DNA of 47,777 nucleotides from Bradyrhizobium genomosp. I (2014) (GTDB lineage: Bacteria; Pseudomonadota; Alphaproteobacteria; Rhizobiales; Xanthobacteraceae), in contig NZ_AJQE01000060.1 of the NCBI RefSeq assembly GCF_000261685.1, positions 1-47,777 on the forward strand. The letters are read 5' to 3'. Below, one piece after another: positions 31,029-39,760 of the stretch. The number at the start of each line of letters is the position of its first letter. Positions within the stretch are counted from its first letter, which is position 1. The position numbers and the translations under genes were made by a program. Below the pieces are notes generated by a model. It worked only from the letters and a program-made list of their open reading frames with translations. It was not told the DNA's origin and ran no database searches.

Positions 31029-32231
31029 GTGGCGCTCTCCCGAACGATTGTCATCGCCGGCGCGGGCATAGGTGGCCTGACGGCCGCGCTTGCGCTCGCG
31101 GCCCGCGGCTTCCGCATCGTCGTGCTGGAAAAGGCAGAGCGCCTCGAAGAAGTCGGCGCCGGCCTGCAGCTCTCCCCCAATGCCAGCCGCGTGCTGGTCG
31201 AGCTCGGCCTGACCGAACGCCTCAAGGCGCGCGCGGTGACCCCGGAGGCGGTCTCGATCATGAGCGCGCGCGCGGGCGGCGAGCTCCTGCGCATGCCGCT
31301 GGGCCAAGCAGCTTCCGCGCGCGCCGGCGCCCCGTATTGGGTGGTGCATCGCGCCGACCTGCAATCGGCGCTGGCGGGCGCTGTCGCCGATCATCCCGAC
31401 ATCGACCTGAAGCTGGGTGCAACCTTCGAGGACGTCGCGCCCCACGCCAAGGGCCTGACCGTCGTCCATCGCAGCGGCACGATCCGCCGCAGCGATCTCG
31501 CCAGCGCATTGATCGGCGCCGACGGCATCTGGTCGACGGTACGTCAGCATCTGTTTCCCGAGGTGCAGCCGCGCTTCTCCGGGCTGATCGCCTGGCGCGG
31601 CACGCTCGATGCCACGCAACTGCCGAAGGACTATACCGCGCGCCGGGTGCAGCTCTGGATGGGCCCGAACGCCCATCTCGTTGCCTATCCGATCGCGGGC
31701 GGACGCCAGATCAACGTCGTCGCGGTGCTGCCCGGCACCTGGAACCGGCCGGGCTGGAGCACGCCCGGCGATCCCCTCGAGGTGATGGAGGCCTTTGCCG
31801 CCCCGCGCTGGCCGGCGCCGGCGCGGATGATGCTGGCCGCGGTCGACAGCTGGCGAAAATGGGCCTTGTTCGGCGTGCCCGACGGCTGCCCCTGGAGCAA
31901 GGGTCCGGTGGCGCTGCTCGGCGACGCCGTGCATGCCATGCTGCCTTTTGCAGCCCAAGGCGCCGGCATGGCGATCGAGGATGCCGCCGCGCTGGCCCGG
32001 CATTTGAGCCTCGAGGCCGCCGAGAGCACCACGGGCATCGCCGCTGCGCTGACGCAATACGGCCGCGCGCGCCAGGCGCGAGTCCTTCGGGTGCAGCAAA
32101 CCGCGCGGCGGCAGGGCCGCATCTATCATCTCGGCGGGCCGCTCGCGATCGCACGCGATCTTGCGATCCGTGCGCTCGGCCCGGAGCGCATGTTGGCGCG
32201 GCAGGACTGGATCTACGGCTGGCGGCCCTGA
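31029..32231 (+). CDS. FAD-dependent monooxygenase (salicylate/3-hydroxybenzoate hydroxylase-like)
   Basis: 400 residues from GTG 31029; the reading frame begins with the standard strand RTIVIAGAGIGGLTAALALA, so this GTG fits. FAD motif GAGIGG is at 10-15, with the acidic residue in VVLEKAERLEEVGAGLQLSPNA, a hallmark of the salicylate hydroxylase branch. The DG motif is LIGADGIWSTVR near 157-168, and GDAVHAMLPFAAQGAGMAIEDA near 298-319 completes the fold. It probably hydroxylates an aromatic acid or a ubiquinone-like ring. The coupling to a zf-CHCC gene is common in this genus and may hint at a respiratory link; that is inference. Confidence 0.9.
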   Translation: MALSRTIVIAGAGIGGLTAALALAARGFRIVVLEKAERLEEVGAGLQLSPNASRVLVELGLTERLKARAVTPEAVSIMSARAGGELLRMPLGQAASARAGAPYWVVHRADLQSALAGAVADHPDIDLKLGATFEDVAPHAKGLTVVHRSGTIRRSDLASALIGADGIWSTVRQHLFPEVQPRFSGLIAWRGTLDATQLPKDYTARRVQLWMGPNAHLVAYPIAGGRQINVVAVLPGTWNRPGWSTPGDPLEVMEAFAAPRWPAPARMMLAAVDSWRKWALFGVPDGCPWSKGPVALLGDAVHAMLPFAAQGAGMAIEDAAALARHLSLEAAESTTGIAAALTQYGRARQARVLRVQQTARRQGRIYHLGGPLAIARDLAIRALGPERMLARQDWIYGWRP

Positions 32232-32238
32232 TGCGAGC

Positions 32239-32255
32239 GCCGCCGGCGCGGCGGC
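32239..32255. terminator. GC hairpin between convergent genes (possible bidirectional stop)
   Basis: GCCGCC (32239-32244) pairs with GGCGGC (32250-32255) around a 5-base loop, exactly between the stops of the monooxygenase and the lipoprotein genes. No T run follows on either strand, so termination is uncertain. Confidence 0.3.
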
Positions 32256-32269
32256 TTGAAGCGCGATGA

Positions 32270-32713
32270 TTAGCGCATTGCTCTGCCGGATGCCGACACG
32301 GGCTTGGTCGAGCCCGGCTTCGCACTGGCCGCAGGCGATGGCGATGCGGCAGGCGATGCCGCCTCGGGCGGCGTCTCCCGGCACCTGTTGCGGCGCCAGG
32401 CCTCGTCTGCCAATTGCGCCTGCCCGCGCACCGCAATGTAATCGTTGCGATAGGCGAGCTCGGACACGACCGCGCCACCTGCCCCGGTCTCGGCCTTGTC
32501 CATCAACTTCTGCAATTCGTCGGTGCGCTTGGCGAGCAGCTTGCGCTCACCCTCCAGTTGCTTGCAGTCGTACAATTCGTATTTGGCGGGATCGGCAAAG
32601 GCCGGCGCGATCGTCTCGCTCATGCCGGCGCAGCCGGACAGCGCGGCGCCGGCCGCAAACAGCGCGAGGAGTGCGCCAAAGCCGCGCAGCGAAGAGGAGA
32701 ACAAAGCCGCCAT
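32270..32713 (-). CDS. Small lipoprotein with coiled coil and Pro/Ala/Ser-rich tail
   Basis: 147 residues from ATG 32713. The lipoprotein signal is GALLALFAAGAALSGC with acylated Cys28. A mature segment DPAKYELYDCKQLEGERKLL ... DELQKLMDKAE forms an amphipathic helix, followed by a second helix (LAYRNDYIAVRGQAQLADEAWRRNRC) and a disordered P/A/S-rich C-terminus (PPEAASPAASPSPAASAK). The YDCKQL and NRC cysteines could form a disulfide. This is typical of small rhizobial outer-membrane lipoproteins of unknown function. It is convergent with the monooxygenase. Confidence 0.8.
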   Translation of the reverse strand: MAALFSSSLRGFGALLALFAAGAALSGCAGMSETIAPAFADPAKYELYDCKQLEGERKLLAKRTDELQKLMDKAETGAGGAVVSELAYRNDYIAVRGQAQLADEAWRRNRCRETPPEAASPAASPSPAASAKPGSTKPVSASGRAMR

Positions 32714-32887
32714 GCCGGATGAATAGCCCCCGTGGATTGAGAATGCCTAAAGCAACAACAGATGTCCGGATTGAGGCTTTGCCTTGTACGCCCGGCTCGC
32801 TTAAGGAAGAACCGTCCCTCCGGGTACGCGACGCGCCAATTCCAGACAGCCGGGGATGGACTTAAGTGTTTGATCTCGTTGGATCAA

Positions 32888-32976
32888 GCGGGCATGGCGG
32901 AATTGGTAGACGCAAGGGACTTAAAATCCCTCGGTGCGCAAGCGCTGTGCCGGTTCGACCCCGGCTGCCCGCACCA
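32888..32976 (+). tRNA. tRNA-Leu (anticodon UAA), CCA encoded
   Basis: The acceptor stem GCGGGCA (32888-32894) pairs with TGCCCGC (32966-32972), followed by A and encoded CCA (32974-32976). The anticodon arm GGGAC-TTAAAA-TCCC has TAA as anticodon. A long variable arm (CGGTGCGCAAGCGCTG) marks it as class II, and the T arm CCGGTTCGACCCCGG is canonical. Confidence 0.97.
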
Positions 32977-33280
32977 ATGGAGCTGAGGGCAAACCGTGCT
33001 CGGCCCGGAGACGACCGCGTCATGGATCCGTAGCGCCCGGCCAGGCGTGCCTCCGGCGCCATGATCGAAGGCCGGCGTCACCAAGAAGACCCTCTATTAT
33101 ATTATCACTTCACCGGCACGGACGAGATTGAGCGGCCCGCTGACCTCGTCTGCGTCTCCGCTCCGACGGCTCTCACCAGGTCCTGTCCGGCCCTGCTCCG
33201 CCTGCCAGCCATCCCGAAACATGGGTTGTGCAACGCAGCATGCACGGAGATAACGTCGCTCGATTTCAGGGGTACTCTTC
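32977..33280. other. 304-bp region downstream of tRNA-Leu
   Basis: It lies between the tRNA and the efflux-pump gene. It holds no recognisable gene. I looked for an integrase, an attachment-site-like copy of the tRNA 3' end and a terminator and saw none. An AT-rich patch (TATTATATTATCA, about 33094-33106) could belong to the promoter of the downstream gene. Confidence 0.45.
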
Positions 33281-34531
33281 TTGTCCGACGTCAATGCCGA
33301 CGATTGGGTGTCCGCGGGACACCGCCCGATGGGTTTTCCGGAATTCGTCATCGTGATCGCGTCCATCATGGCGCTGAATCCGCTTGCGATGGACATGATG
33401 CTGCCGGCGCTGCCCAACATCGGGTCGGCCTTCCAGATTCCCGTCGCCAATCATCTCCAGCTGGTGCTGTCGACGTTCCTGCTCGGCTTCGGCGCCGGCC
33501 AGTTCGTCATGGGTCCCCTGTCGGACCGCTTCGGCCGCCGACCGGTGCTGCTCGGCGGCATGGCGGTCTATGCGGTCGCGAGCGTGCTGGCGGTCGCAGC
33601 GCCCTCGTTCGAGACGCTGCTGCTGGCGCGCGCGTTGCAAGGGCTCGGCACCGCGGCGACGCGCGTGATCGCGACGTCGATCGTGCGCGACTGCTATGTC
33701 GGCCGCCGCATGGCGAGCGTGATGTCGCTCGCCATGATGGTGTTCATCGCGGTGCCCGTGGTCGCCCCCTCGTTCGGACAGGCGGTGCTGCTGGTGACGG
33801 CGTGGCGCGGCATCTTCGTGGTGCTGATGCTGTATGGCCTGCTCGCGCTCGCATGGTGCGTGCTGCGGCTGCCTGAGACCCTTCCCGAGTCCGAGCGCCG
33901 GTCGTTGGCGCCCGCCGACGTGCTCTCCGCGTTCCGGCAGACCGTGACCCATCGCCAGACCATCGGCTATGCCACGGCCGCCGGCAGCGTGATGGGCGCA
34001 CTGTTCGCCTATGTCTTCTGCGCCCAGCAGATCTTCACCGGCATCTATCGCCTCGGCCATTACTTTCCGCTCGCTTTCGCGGCGATCGCGGCCGGCGTCG
34101 CCATTGCCGGCTTCCTCAATGCAAGGCTGGTCGGGCGGCTCGGCATGCGCGTGATCTCGCACGGAGCGCTGACGCTCTACACCGTCGTGGCCGGCGTGAT
34201 GCTGCTGACGGAAAGTCTCGGCGTGCTGCCGCTCGCCTTGTTCATGGTGCTCTCCGCGTTGATGATGTTCTCGTTCGGCATGATGGTCGCCAACTTCACT
34301 GCGCTCGCGATGGAGCCGCAGGGACATATCGCTGGCACCGCCTCTTCGCTCTACGGCTCGATCACGACGCTGATCGGGATCGTGGTCGGTATGGCGATCG
34401 GGCAGAGCTTCGACGGCACGCTGCTGCCCTTCTCGATCGGCTTCTTCCTGTCGACCCTCGCCGCGCTCGCGATCTTGCTGGTGGTGGAGAAGGGGCGGCT
34501 GTTCAAGCCGCATCATCGCCCTGTGGCGTGA
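33281..34531 (+). CDS. MFS multidrug efflux transporter, Bcr/CflA type
   Basis: 416 residues from TTG 33281, with AGGGG about nine bases upstream; ATG 33329 is an alternative. Twelve hydrophobic helices are expected from the profile. Motif A of the drug:H+ antiporters is GPLSDRFGRRPVLLGG near 77-92, and ALQGLGTAATRVIATSIVRD near 113-132 matches the Bcr/CflA motif C region (R-x-x-Q-G-x-G). The helix-1 signature LNPLAMDMMLPALPNIG is typical of Bcr. It probably exports drugs or dipeptides/cysteine-like compounds from the cytoplasm; the real substrate is unknown. It is monocistronic or followed by a tiny ORF. Confidence 0.9.
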   Translation: MSDVNADDWVSAGHRPMGFPEFVIVIASIMALNPLAMDMMLPALPNIGSAFQIPVANHLQLVLSTFLLGFGAGQFVMGPLSDRFGRRPVLLGGMAVYAVASVLAVAAPSFETLLLARALQGLGTAATRVIATSIVRDCYVGRRMASVMSLAMMVFIAVPVVAPSFGQAVLLVTAWRGIFVVLMLYGLLALAWCVLRLPETLPESERRSLAPADVLSAFRQTVTHRQTIGYATAAGSVMGALFAYVFCAQQIFTGIYRLGHYFPLAFAAIAAGVAIAGFLNARLVGRLGMRVISHGALTLYTVVAGVMLLTESLGVLPLALFMVLSALMMFSFGMMVANFTALAMEPQGHIAGTASSLYGSITTLIGIVVGMAIGQSFDGTLLPFSIGFFLSTLAALAILLVVEKGRLFKPHHRPVA

Positions 34532-34584
34532 GGAACCTCCCTGCCCACTCGATGTTGTCCTGCAGCAATCGAGAGGATCGCGAG

Positions 34585-34728
34585 ATGGAACAGGAGAGCA
34601 AACCGGATCAGGCCGCGTCGGGAATCGAGCGGCCCACCCCGCGGGAACAGTTCTCGGAAGAGCGGCCGCATAGAAGCCTGCCCTTCGCAAGTGAGGGGCT
34701 GGAGCCGCTGCGCGACAGCCACTGCTAG
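34585..34728 (+). CDS. Small hypothetical protein
   Basis: 47 residues from ATG 34585, preceded by GAGAGG nine bases upstream. It is polar and charged (EQESKPDQAASGIERPTPREQFSEERP) with no hydrophobic segment, and probably disordered. It lies 53 bp downstream of the efflux gene. There is no recognised family; the ribosome site is its main support. Confidence 0.4.
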   Translation: MEQESKPDQAASGIERPTPREQFSEERPHRSLPFASEGLEPLRDSHC

Positions 34729-34755
34729 AATGGATCGAGCAGGTACTGCTCCATA

Positions 34756-34789
34756 GAAAACGGCGCCGCGGGACACCCACGGCGCCGTT
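34756..34789 (-). terminator. Rho-independent terminator of the peptide-binding protein gene
   Basis: On the minus strand AACGGCGCCG (34789-34780) pairs with CGGCGCCGTT (34768-34759) around an 11-base loop, and the T run continues through 34757 (TTTT). It lies 19 bp after the stop of the binding-protein gene. Confidence 0.8.
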
Positions 34790-34807
34790 CGCCTTTCGGA
34801 CGTAAGA

Positions 34808-36418
34808 CTACTCCGACTTGGTGATGTTCCAGAACACCGGCGTCGCCGGGCCGTCGAGCACACCCGTGAGCGACTTCTGCCAGGCGCTCGGGGCCTGGTA
34901 CTGGCCGAGCGGAATGTAGATCACCTGCTCAAAAGCTTCCTTTTGGATGTCGGCGGCGATCTTCTTCTGCGCATCGGGCGAGGGCGCGCGAACGAAGGCG
35001 TCCTTGAGCTCTTCGATCTTGGCGTCTTCCGCCCAGCCGAACCAGCCGCCGTTCTTGCCGCGACCGCCGATCGAGACGTTGGCGATCGGATTCATCACGT
35101 CCGCGGCGACCCAGTTGGTGAAGAACATGTTCCATCCGCCCTCCTTCACCGGCTTCTGGCCGGCACGGCGGGCAACCACCGTCTGCCAGTCGGTCGCCTG
35201 AAGATCGACCTTGAAGCCGGCCTCACGGAGCAGCTGCGCGGCGACGATCGGCTGCGCCTTCAAAGTCGTGACGTCGCCGGGGGCCATGATCGCAATCGGC
35301 GTCCCGTCATAGCCGGATTCGGCGAGCAGCTTCTTGGCTTCCGCCATGCCGCCGCCTTTCACCAAGGTCTCCGAGCCGAGGTCGGTCGCGAGCGGCGTGT
35401 CGCAGATAAAGAAGGCGCCGCAAATCTTGTAGTATTTCGGATTGCCAACAAGGGCGTCCAACACGTCCTTCTGGTTCATTGCCAGAAGTGCAGCGCGGCG
35501 CACCTTGGGATTGTCGAAGGGAGGCAGCAGGAAGTTCATGCGGCCGAGCGTCTGGAAGCCGAACTTGTTCAGAACCTCAATCTTGAGGTCTTTATTGCCC
35601 TCGACGACCGGGAGCATGTCCCAGGGCACGTTCTCCATGAAATCGATATCGCCCGACTGCAGCGCGTTCACCGCGGTCTGGGAGTCCGGCATGGTAATCC
35701 ACTCGACGCGATCAACCTTCACCACCTTGCCGCCGGCGGTCCAGCTCGCCGGCTCCTTGCGCGGCACGTAGTCGGTGTTCTTGACGTAGACCGCCTTCAC
35801 GCCGGGCTGGAATTCGCCCTGCACGAACTTGAAGGGACCCGAGCCGATCTGCTCGGGAATTTGCTTGCCCGCCGGCGTCTCAGCGAGCCGCTTCGGCATC
35901 ATGAACGGCACCAGCGAGGACGGTTTGCCGATCGATTCGAGCACCAGGCCGTAGGGCTGCTTCAGCTTCAGCACGATCGTCTTGGCATCTGGCGCGTCGA
36001 TGCTGGCGGTGAAGTCCATGAGCTTCTGGCCCATGCCGTCGTTCCTGCCCCAGCGCTTCAGTGAGGCGACGCAATCCTCGGCAGTCACCGGCGCGCCGTC
36101 ATGCCACTTCAGTCCGTCGCGCAGCGTGAAGGTGTAGGTCAGCTTGTCGTCGGAGACCTTCCAATCCGCCATCTGCGGCTGAATCTTGAAATTGGAGTCG
36201 GTCGCAAGCAGCGTGTCGTAGACCATGTAGCCATGGTCGCGCGTGATGTAGGCCGTGGTGAAGCCCGGATCGATGATGCGCAGATCCGAATGCATCACCG
36301 CCGTGATGGTCTTGCCGGCCGCAAGCACTGGCGAGGCCAGCGCGGTCGAAAGCGCGACGACCGACAGCGCAAGTTTGGAGGCGAACGCGCGGCGCCCCCG
36401 GCGCATGAAGTGGAACAT
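34808..36418 (-). CDS. ABC transporter substrate-binding protein, family 5 (peptide/DppA-type)
   Basis: 536 residues from ATG 36418, with AGGAGAAC upstream. The signal peptide is about 1-34 (FASKLALSVVALSTALASPVLAA). The body is family-5 throughout: MHSDLRIIDPGFTTAYITRDHGYMVYDTLLATD, YTFTLRDGLKWHDGAPVTAEDCVASLKRW, IGSGPFKFVQGEFQPG, VNALQSGDIDFMENVPWDML, NPKVRRAALLAMNQKDVL. It binds oligopeptides, glutathione or related amides in the periplasm. No permease is next to it on its own strand; the matching DppBCDF-like genes are on the other strand from 39761, making it the probable receptor for that importer. Confidence 0.93.
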   Translation of the reverse strand: MFHFMRRGRRAFASKLALSVVALSTALASPVLAAGKTITAVMHSDLRIIDPGFTTAYITRDHGYMVYDTLLATDSNFKIQPQMADWKVSDDKLTYTFTLRDGLKWHDGAPVTAEDCVASLKRWGRNDGMGQKLMDFTASIDAPDAKTIVLKLKQPYGLVLESIGKPSSLVPFMMPKRLAETPAGKQIPEQIGSGPFKFVQGEFQPGVKAVYVKNTDYVPRKEPASWTAGGKVVKVDRVEWITMPDSQTAVNALQSGDIDFMENVPWDMLPVVEGNKDLKIEVLNKFGFQTLGRMNFLLPPFDNPKVRRAALLAMNQKDVLDALVGNPKYYKICGAFFICDTPLATDLGSETLVKGGGMAEAKKLLAESGYDGTPIAIMAPGDVTTLKAQPIVAAQLLREAGFKVDLQATDWQTVVARRAGQKPVKEGGWNMFFTNWVAADVMNPIANVSIGGRGKNGGWFGWAEDAKIEELKDAFVRAPSPDAQKKIAADIQKEAFEQVIYIPLGQYQAPSAWQKSLTGVLDGPATPVFWNITKSE

Positions 36419-36687
36419 AGAAAGTTCTCCTGACGTGAAACTGTTCAAAGGCAGGTTATTGGTTAAGCATTCGGTTCATTCGTTGGGCGAACTAACCTCA
36501 TGCAATGCCTTTATCTTTTCGAGACTTGCAGACGGCGCCGAGCGCGTCAATCCGGTTTCGCTGCAAGCCCTTGCGGCGCGCGCAAGGGCTCCACAAAGAT
36601 CGGTTTGGCCCTACAACACCCCCCGCTTGTCCTGCCCCGCGCCGATGCAATGCGCGTTCCATCTTTCGAAGCTTGAGAGACATTAAG

Positions 36688-37818
36688 ATGAATCCTGCCA
36701 ATCTTCCCTTTGATTCCGAGGCGATGCTCGAGGGCCTGCGCGGCTGGGTCGAATGCGAAAGTCCGACCTGGGACGCAGGCGCCGTGGACCGCATGCTCGA
36801 TATCGCAGCACGGGATATGGCGATCATGGGTGCGACGATCGAGCGCATCGCCGGCCGTCAGGGCTTTGGCGGCGTCATTCGCGCGCGCTTTCCCCATCCG
36901 AAGCAGGGCGAGCCGGGCATCCTGATCGCCGGTCACATGGATACCGTTCACCCGGTCGGCACCATCGAGAAGCTGAAATGGCGACGCGAGGGCAACAAGT
37001 GCTACGGCCCCGGCATCTACGACATGAAGGGCGGCAACTATCTCTCGCTGGAAGCGATCCGACAGCTCGCGCGCGCGTCGTTCACGACGCCGCTGCCGAT
37101 CACCGTGCTGTTTACGCCGGATGAGGAAGTCGGCACGCCCTCCACGCGCGATATCATCGAGGCGGAAGCCGCGCGCAACAAATACGTGCTGGTGCCCGAG
37201 CCCGGCCGCGCCGACAACGGCGTCACCACCGGACGCTACGCCATCGCGCGCTTCAATCTCGAGGCGACGGGCCGCCCGAGCCACGCCGGCGCGACGCTGT
37301 CGGCGGGACGTTCGGCGATCCGCGAGATGGCGCGGCAGATTCTCGCGATCGACGCGATGACGACGGAGGACTGCACCTTCTCGGTCGGCGTGGTGCATGG
37401 CGGCCAGTGGGTCAATTGCGTTGCCACGACCGCGACCGGCGAAGCGCTGTCCATGGCCAAGCGTCAAGCCGATCTCGACCGCGGTGTCGAGAGGATGCTG
37501 GCGCTGTCGGGCACCACCAACGACGTCACCTTCAAGGTCACGCGCGGCGTGACGCGTCCGGTCTGGGAGCCGGATGCCGGCACCATGGCGCTGTATGAAA
37601 AGGCGCGCGGCATCGCCAAATCTCTCGGCGCGGAATTACCGCATGCAAGCTCCGGCGGCGGTTCCGACGGCAACTTCACCGGTGCAATGGGCATCCCAAC
37701 GCTCGACGGCCTAGGTGTGCGCGGCGGCAATGGCCACACCCTGGAGGAGTTCATCGAGGTGGACAGCCTGGTTGAGCGTGGGCGCCTGATGGCGGGGTTG
37801 CTGGCCACGCTGGAATAG
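36688..37818 (+). CDS. M20-family metallopeptidase (glutamate carboxypeptidase/CPG2-like)
   Basis: 376 residues from ATG 36688, with a GAGAGAC purine stretch upstream. Di-zinc ligands are visible: H83-x-D85 in GHMDTVHP, D112 in YDMKGG and the general base pair E146-E147 in TPDEEVG. A further Asp/Glu lies in VPEPG, and the C-terminal zinc His is in GGNGHTLEEF. The dimerisation domain is inserted at about 185-285 (ARFNLEATGRPSHAGATLSAGRSAI). CPG2-like enzymes remove C-terminal Glu or other residues from N-acyl amino acids or peptides. It is divergent from the binding protein over 269 bp, consistent with co-regulation. No signal peptide. Confidence 0.92.
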   Translation: MNPANLPFDSEAMLEGLRGWVECESPTWDAGAVDRMLDIAARDMAIMGATIERIAGRQGFGGVIRARFPHPKQGEPGILIAGHMDTVHPVGTIEKLKWRREGNKCYGPGIYDMKGGNYLSLEAIRQLARASFTTPLPITVLFTPDEEVGTPSTRDIIEAEAARNKYVLVPEPGRADNGVTTGRYAIARFNLEATGRPSHAGATLSAGRSAIREMARQILAIDAMTTEDCTFSVGVVHGGQWVNCVATTATGEALSMAKRQADLDRGVERMLALSGTTNDVTFKVTRGVTRPVWEPDAGTMALYEKARGIAKSLGAELPHASSGGGSDGNFTGAMGIPTLDGLGVRGGNGHTLEEFIEVDSLVERGRLMAGLLATLE

Positions 37819-37824
37819 TGAACT

Positions 37825-37907
37825 CGTCATTCCAGGGCGATGCGACAGCATCGAACCCGGAATCTCGAGGTCCCGGGTTCGATGCTTCGCATCGCCCCGG
37901 GACGACG
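37825..37907. repeat. Long Bradyrhizobium-type palindromic repeat
   Basis: The left arm CGTCATTCCAGGGCGATGCG... and the right arm ...CGCATCGCCCCGGGACGACG are near-complementary over about 38 bases, with the core GCATCGAACCCGG / CCGGGTTCGATGC. Palindromes of this family are scattered between genes in Bradyrhizobium. Here it separates the M20 peptidase gene from the riboswitch and may help end transcription. Confidence 0.85.
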
Positions 37908-38007
37908 AGGTGGGCTTTGCACTGCACAATGCGTTGGCAGTCGCGGTCGAAATTTAGCCTTGTCCAAAAATGAGGCGTATCGTACTGCTCCGCTTGTCCA
38001 CGCGACG

Positions 38008-38217
38008 ATGCGGGAGAGATCGCAACGAAGGCTTTCGGCCTCCGCTGCGGCGCCGACGGAGCAACCGCCCCGGAAACTCTCAGGCAAAAGGACTGTATCG
38101 TCAGGACGATCTGGAGAGAGACGGCACGATTCTGCGATCGTGACGTCCACCGAAGGGGATAGTCCGTCGCAAGGTGCGCGGCGGATCAAGCTCTCAGGTA
38201 ACCGTGACAGATGGGGC
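38008..38217 (+). promoter_or_regulatory. Tandem glycine riboswitch
   Basis: Two consecutive glycine aptamers are visible. Aptamer 1 has GGGAGAG (38012-38018), GCCGACGGAGCAACCGCCCC (around 38052-38071) and CTCTCAGGCAAAAGGAC (38077-38093). Aptamer 2 has CTGGAGAG (38111-38118), CCACCGAAGGGG (38147-38158) and CTCTCAGGTAACCGTGACAG followed by ATGGGG (38191-38216). This order and spacing is that of the tandem gcvT-type glycine riboswitch, here placed directly upstream of a DadA-like gene. A hairpin at 38219-38242 without a T run, near the ribosome site, suggests translational control. Confidence 0.95.
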
Positions 38218-38279
38218 GCCGCCAACGGCCTTTGGCCGGCGGTCAGCCGTCTCGAACTCACGGGAGCCCCGAACCTGAC

Positions 38280-39581
38280 ATGACCCATATCGCCATCATC
38301 GGCGCCGGCATCACCGGCGTGACGACCGCCCATGCCCTGCTCGAACGCGGCTACAAGGTGACGGTGCTCGACAGGCACCGCTACGCCGCGATGGAGACGT
38401 CTTTCGCCAATGGCGGACAGCTCTCCGCATCGAACGCCGAAGTCTGGAACAGCACTGCGACGATCCTGAAGGGCCTGCGCTGGATGTTCCGGCGCGACGC
38501 GCCGCTGCTGATGAACCCGCGGCCGAACTGGCACAAATATTCATGGATGAGCGAGTTCGTCGCCAACATCGGCAACTATCGGGCCAACACGATTGAGACC
38601 ACGCGGCTCGCGATCGAAGCGCGCAGGCATCTGTTCGACATCGCGGCGCGCGAAGGGATCGACTTCGATCTCGAACGCCGCGGCATCCTCCACATCTATC
38701 GTGACAAGGCCGGCTTCGAATCCGGCCTGCGCGTCAACGCGCTGCTGCAGGAAGGCGGCCTCGACCGCCGCCCGGTGACGCCGGAGGAAATCCGCAGCAT
38801 CGAGCCGACACTGCGCAAGGACTATTATGGCGGCTTCTACACGCCGTCGGATGCGACCGGCGATATCCACAAGTTCACCCGCGGGCTGGCGGACGCCTGC
38901 AAGCGGCGTGGCGCGACCTTCATCCACGAGGCCAATATCGATTCGATCGCACGTGCCGGCAGCGGCTTCGTCATCGGCTGGACCGATCTGGCCGCGAGCG
39001 ATGGTGTGGCGGCCGCGCGCGGCGCACTGAGCGCGGACGGCGTCGTGGTCTGCGCGGGCGTTGCGAGCCGTCACTTCGCCGCCCTGCTCGACGAGCGCGT
39101 CAACGTCTACCCGGTCAAGGGCTACTCGATCACCGTGCAGCTCGACACTGCCGAAAGCCGCAACGCCACCCCGACGGTGAGCCTGCTCGACGAGGCCGCC
39201 AAGATCGTCACCAGCCGGCTCGGCGCCGATCGTTTTCGCGTCGCCGGCACCGCCGAGTTCAACGACTTCAATCGCGACATCCGCGCCGACCGCGTGCAGC
39301 CGCTGATCGACTGGGTGCGCAGCAACTTCCCCGCCATCGAAACGTCGCGCGTCGTGCCCTGGGCCGGGCTGCGCCCGATGATGCCGAACATGATGCCGGT
39401 CGTGCGCGCAGGGCGGATACCTGGCGTGTTCTTCAACACCGGCCACGGCCATCTCGGCTGGACTCTGTCGGCGGCGACGGCGCAGATGATCGCCCAGACC
39501 ATCGACGGCTGGCGCGGCCTCAACGCGCCGCCGACCGCGCCTTCACTTGGGGTTGAGCGTGAACTGCGACATGCATCCTGA
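38280..39581 (+). CDS. DadA-like FAD amino acid oxidoreductase (D-amino acid dehydrogenase family)
   Basis: 433 residues from ATG 38280, with GGGAG upstream. The FAD motif is IIGAGITGVTTAHALLERG (8-26), followed by VTVLDRH and the DadA-typical ETSFANGGQLSASNAEVWN. The C-terminal part FRVAGTAEFNDFN, PWAGLRPMMPNMMPVV and FFNTGHGHLGWTL is diagnostic of DadA-type enzymes, which oxidise D-amino acids (or glycine in related oxidases) to 2-oxo acids plus ammonia, passing electrons to the respiratory chain. A glycine riboswitch sits in its leader, so glycine or glycine-releasing compounds are likely relevant. The exact substrate is inference. Confidence 0.92.
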   Translation: MTHIAIIGAGITGVTTAHALLERGYKVTVLDRHRYAAMETSFANGGQLSASNAEVWNSTATILKGLRWMFRRDAPLLMNPRPNWHKYSWMSEFVANIGNYRANTIETTRLAIEARRHLFDIAAREGIDFDLERRGILHIYRDKAGFESGLRVNALLQEGGLDRRPVTPEEIRSIEPTLRKDYYGGFYTPSDATGDIHKFTRGLADACKRRGATFIHEANIDSIARAGSGFVIGWTDLAASDGVAAARGALSADGVVVCAGVASRHFAALLDERVNVYPVKGYSITVQLDTAESRNATPTVSLLDEAAKIVTSRLGADRFRVAGTAEFNDFNRDIRADRVQPLIDWVRSNFPAIETSRVVPWAGLRPMMPNMMPVVRAGRIPGVFFNTGHGHLGWTLSAATAQMIAQTIDGWRGLNAPPTAPSLGVERELRHAS

Positions 39582-39760
39582 GTTGGTCGATACTGGGGAC
39601 ATGCCGGCCTCTTGCGACAGCGCAGCCCTTGGCACACAATTTGCCCCGAGAGGACACCGTCTCCGGGCGGCCTTGCCAGCCCAAGCGATAGGCATGATAG
39701 ACACGACAGAGTTCACGGGCGCCTCGGGGCGCCACACGTTCCGTAGCCGGAGATAGGTGC

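Noticed and set aside
32888..33280. Genomic island insertion at tRNA-Leu
   Set aside because: No integrase gene, no repeated tRNA 3' end and no composition change follow the tRNA.
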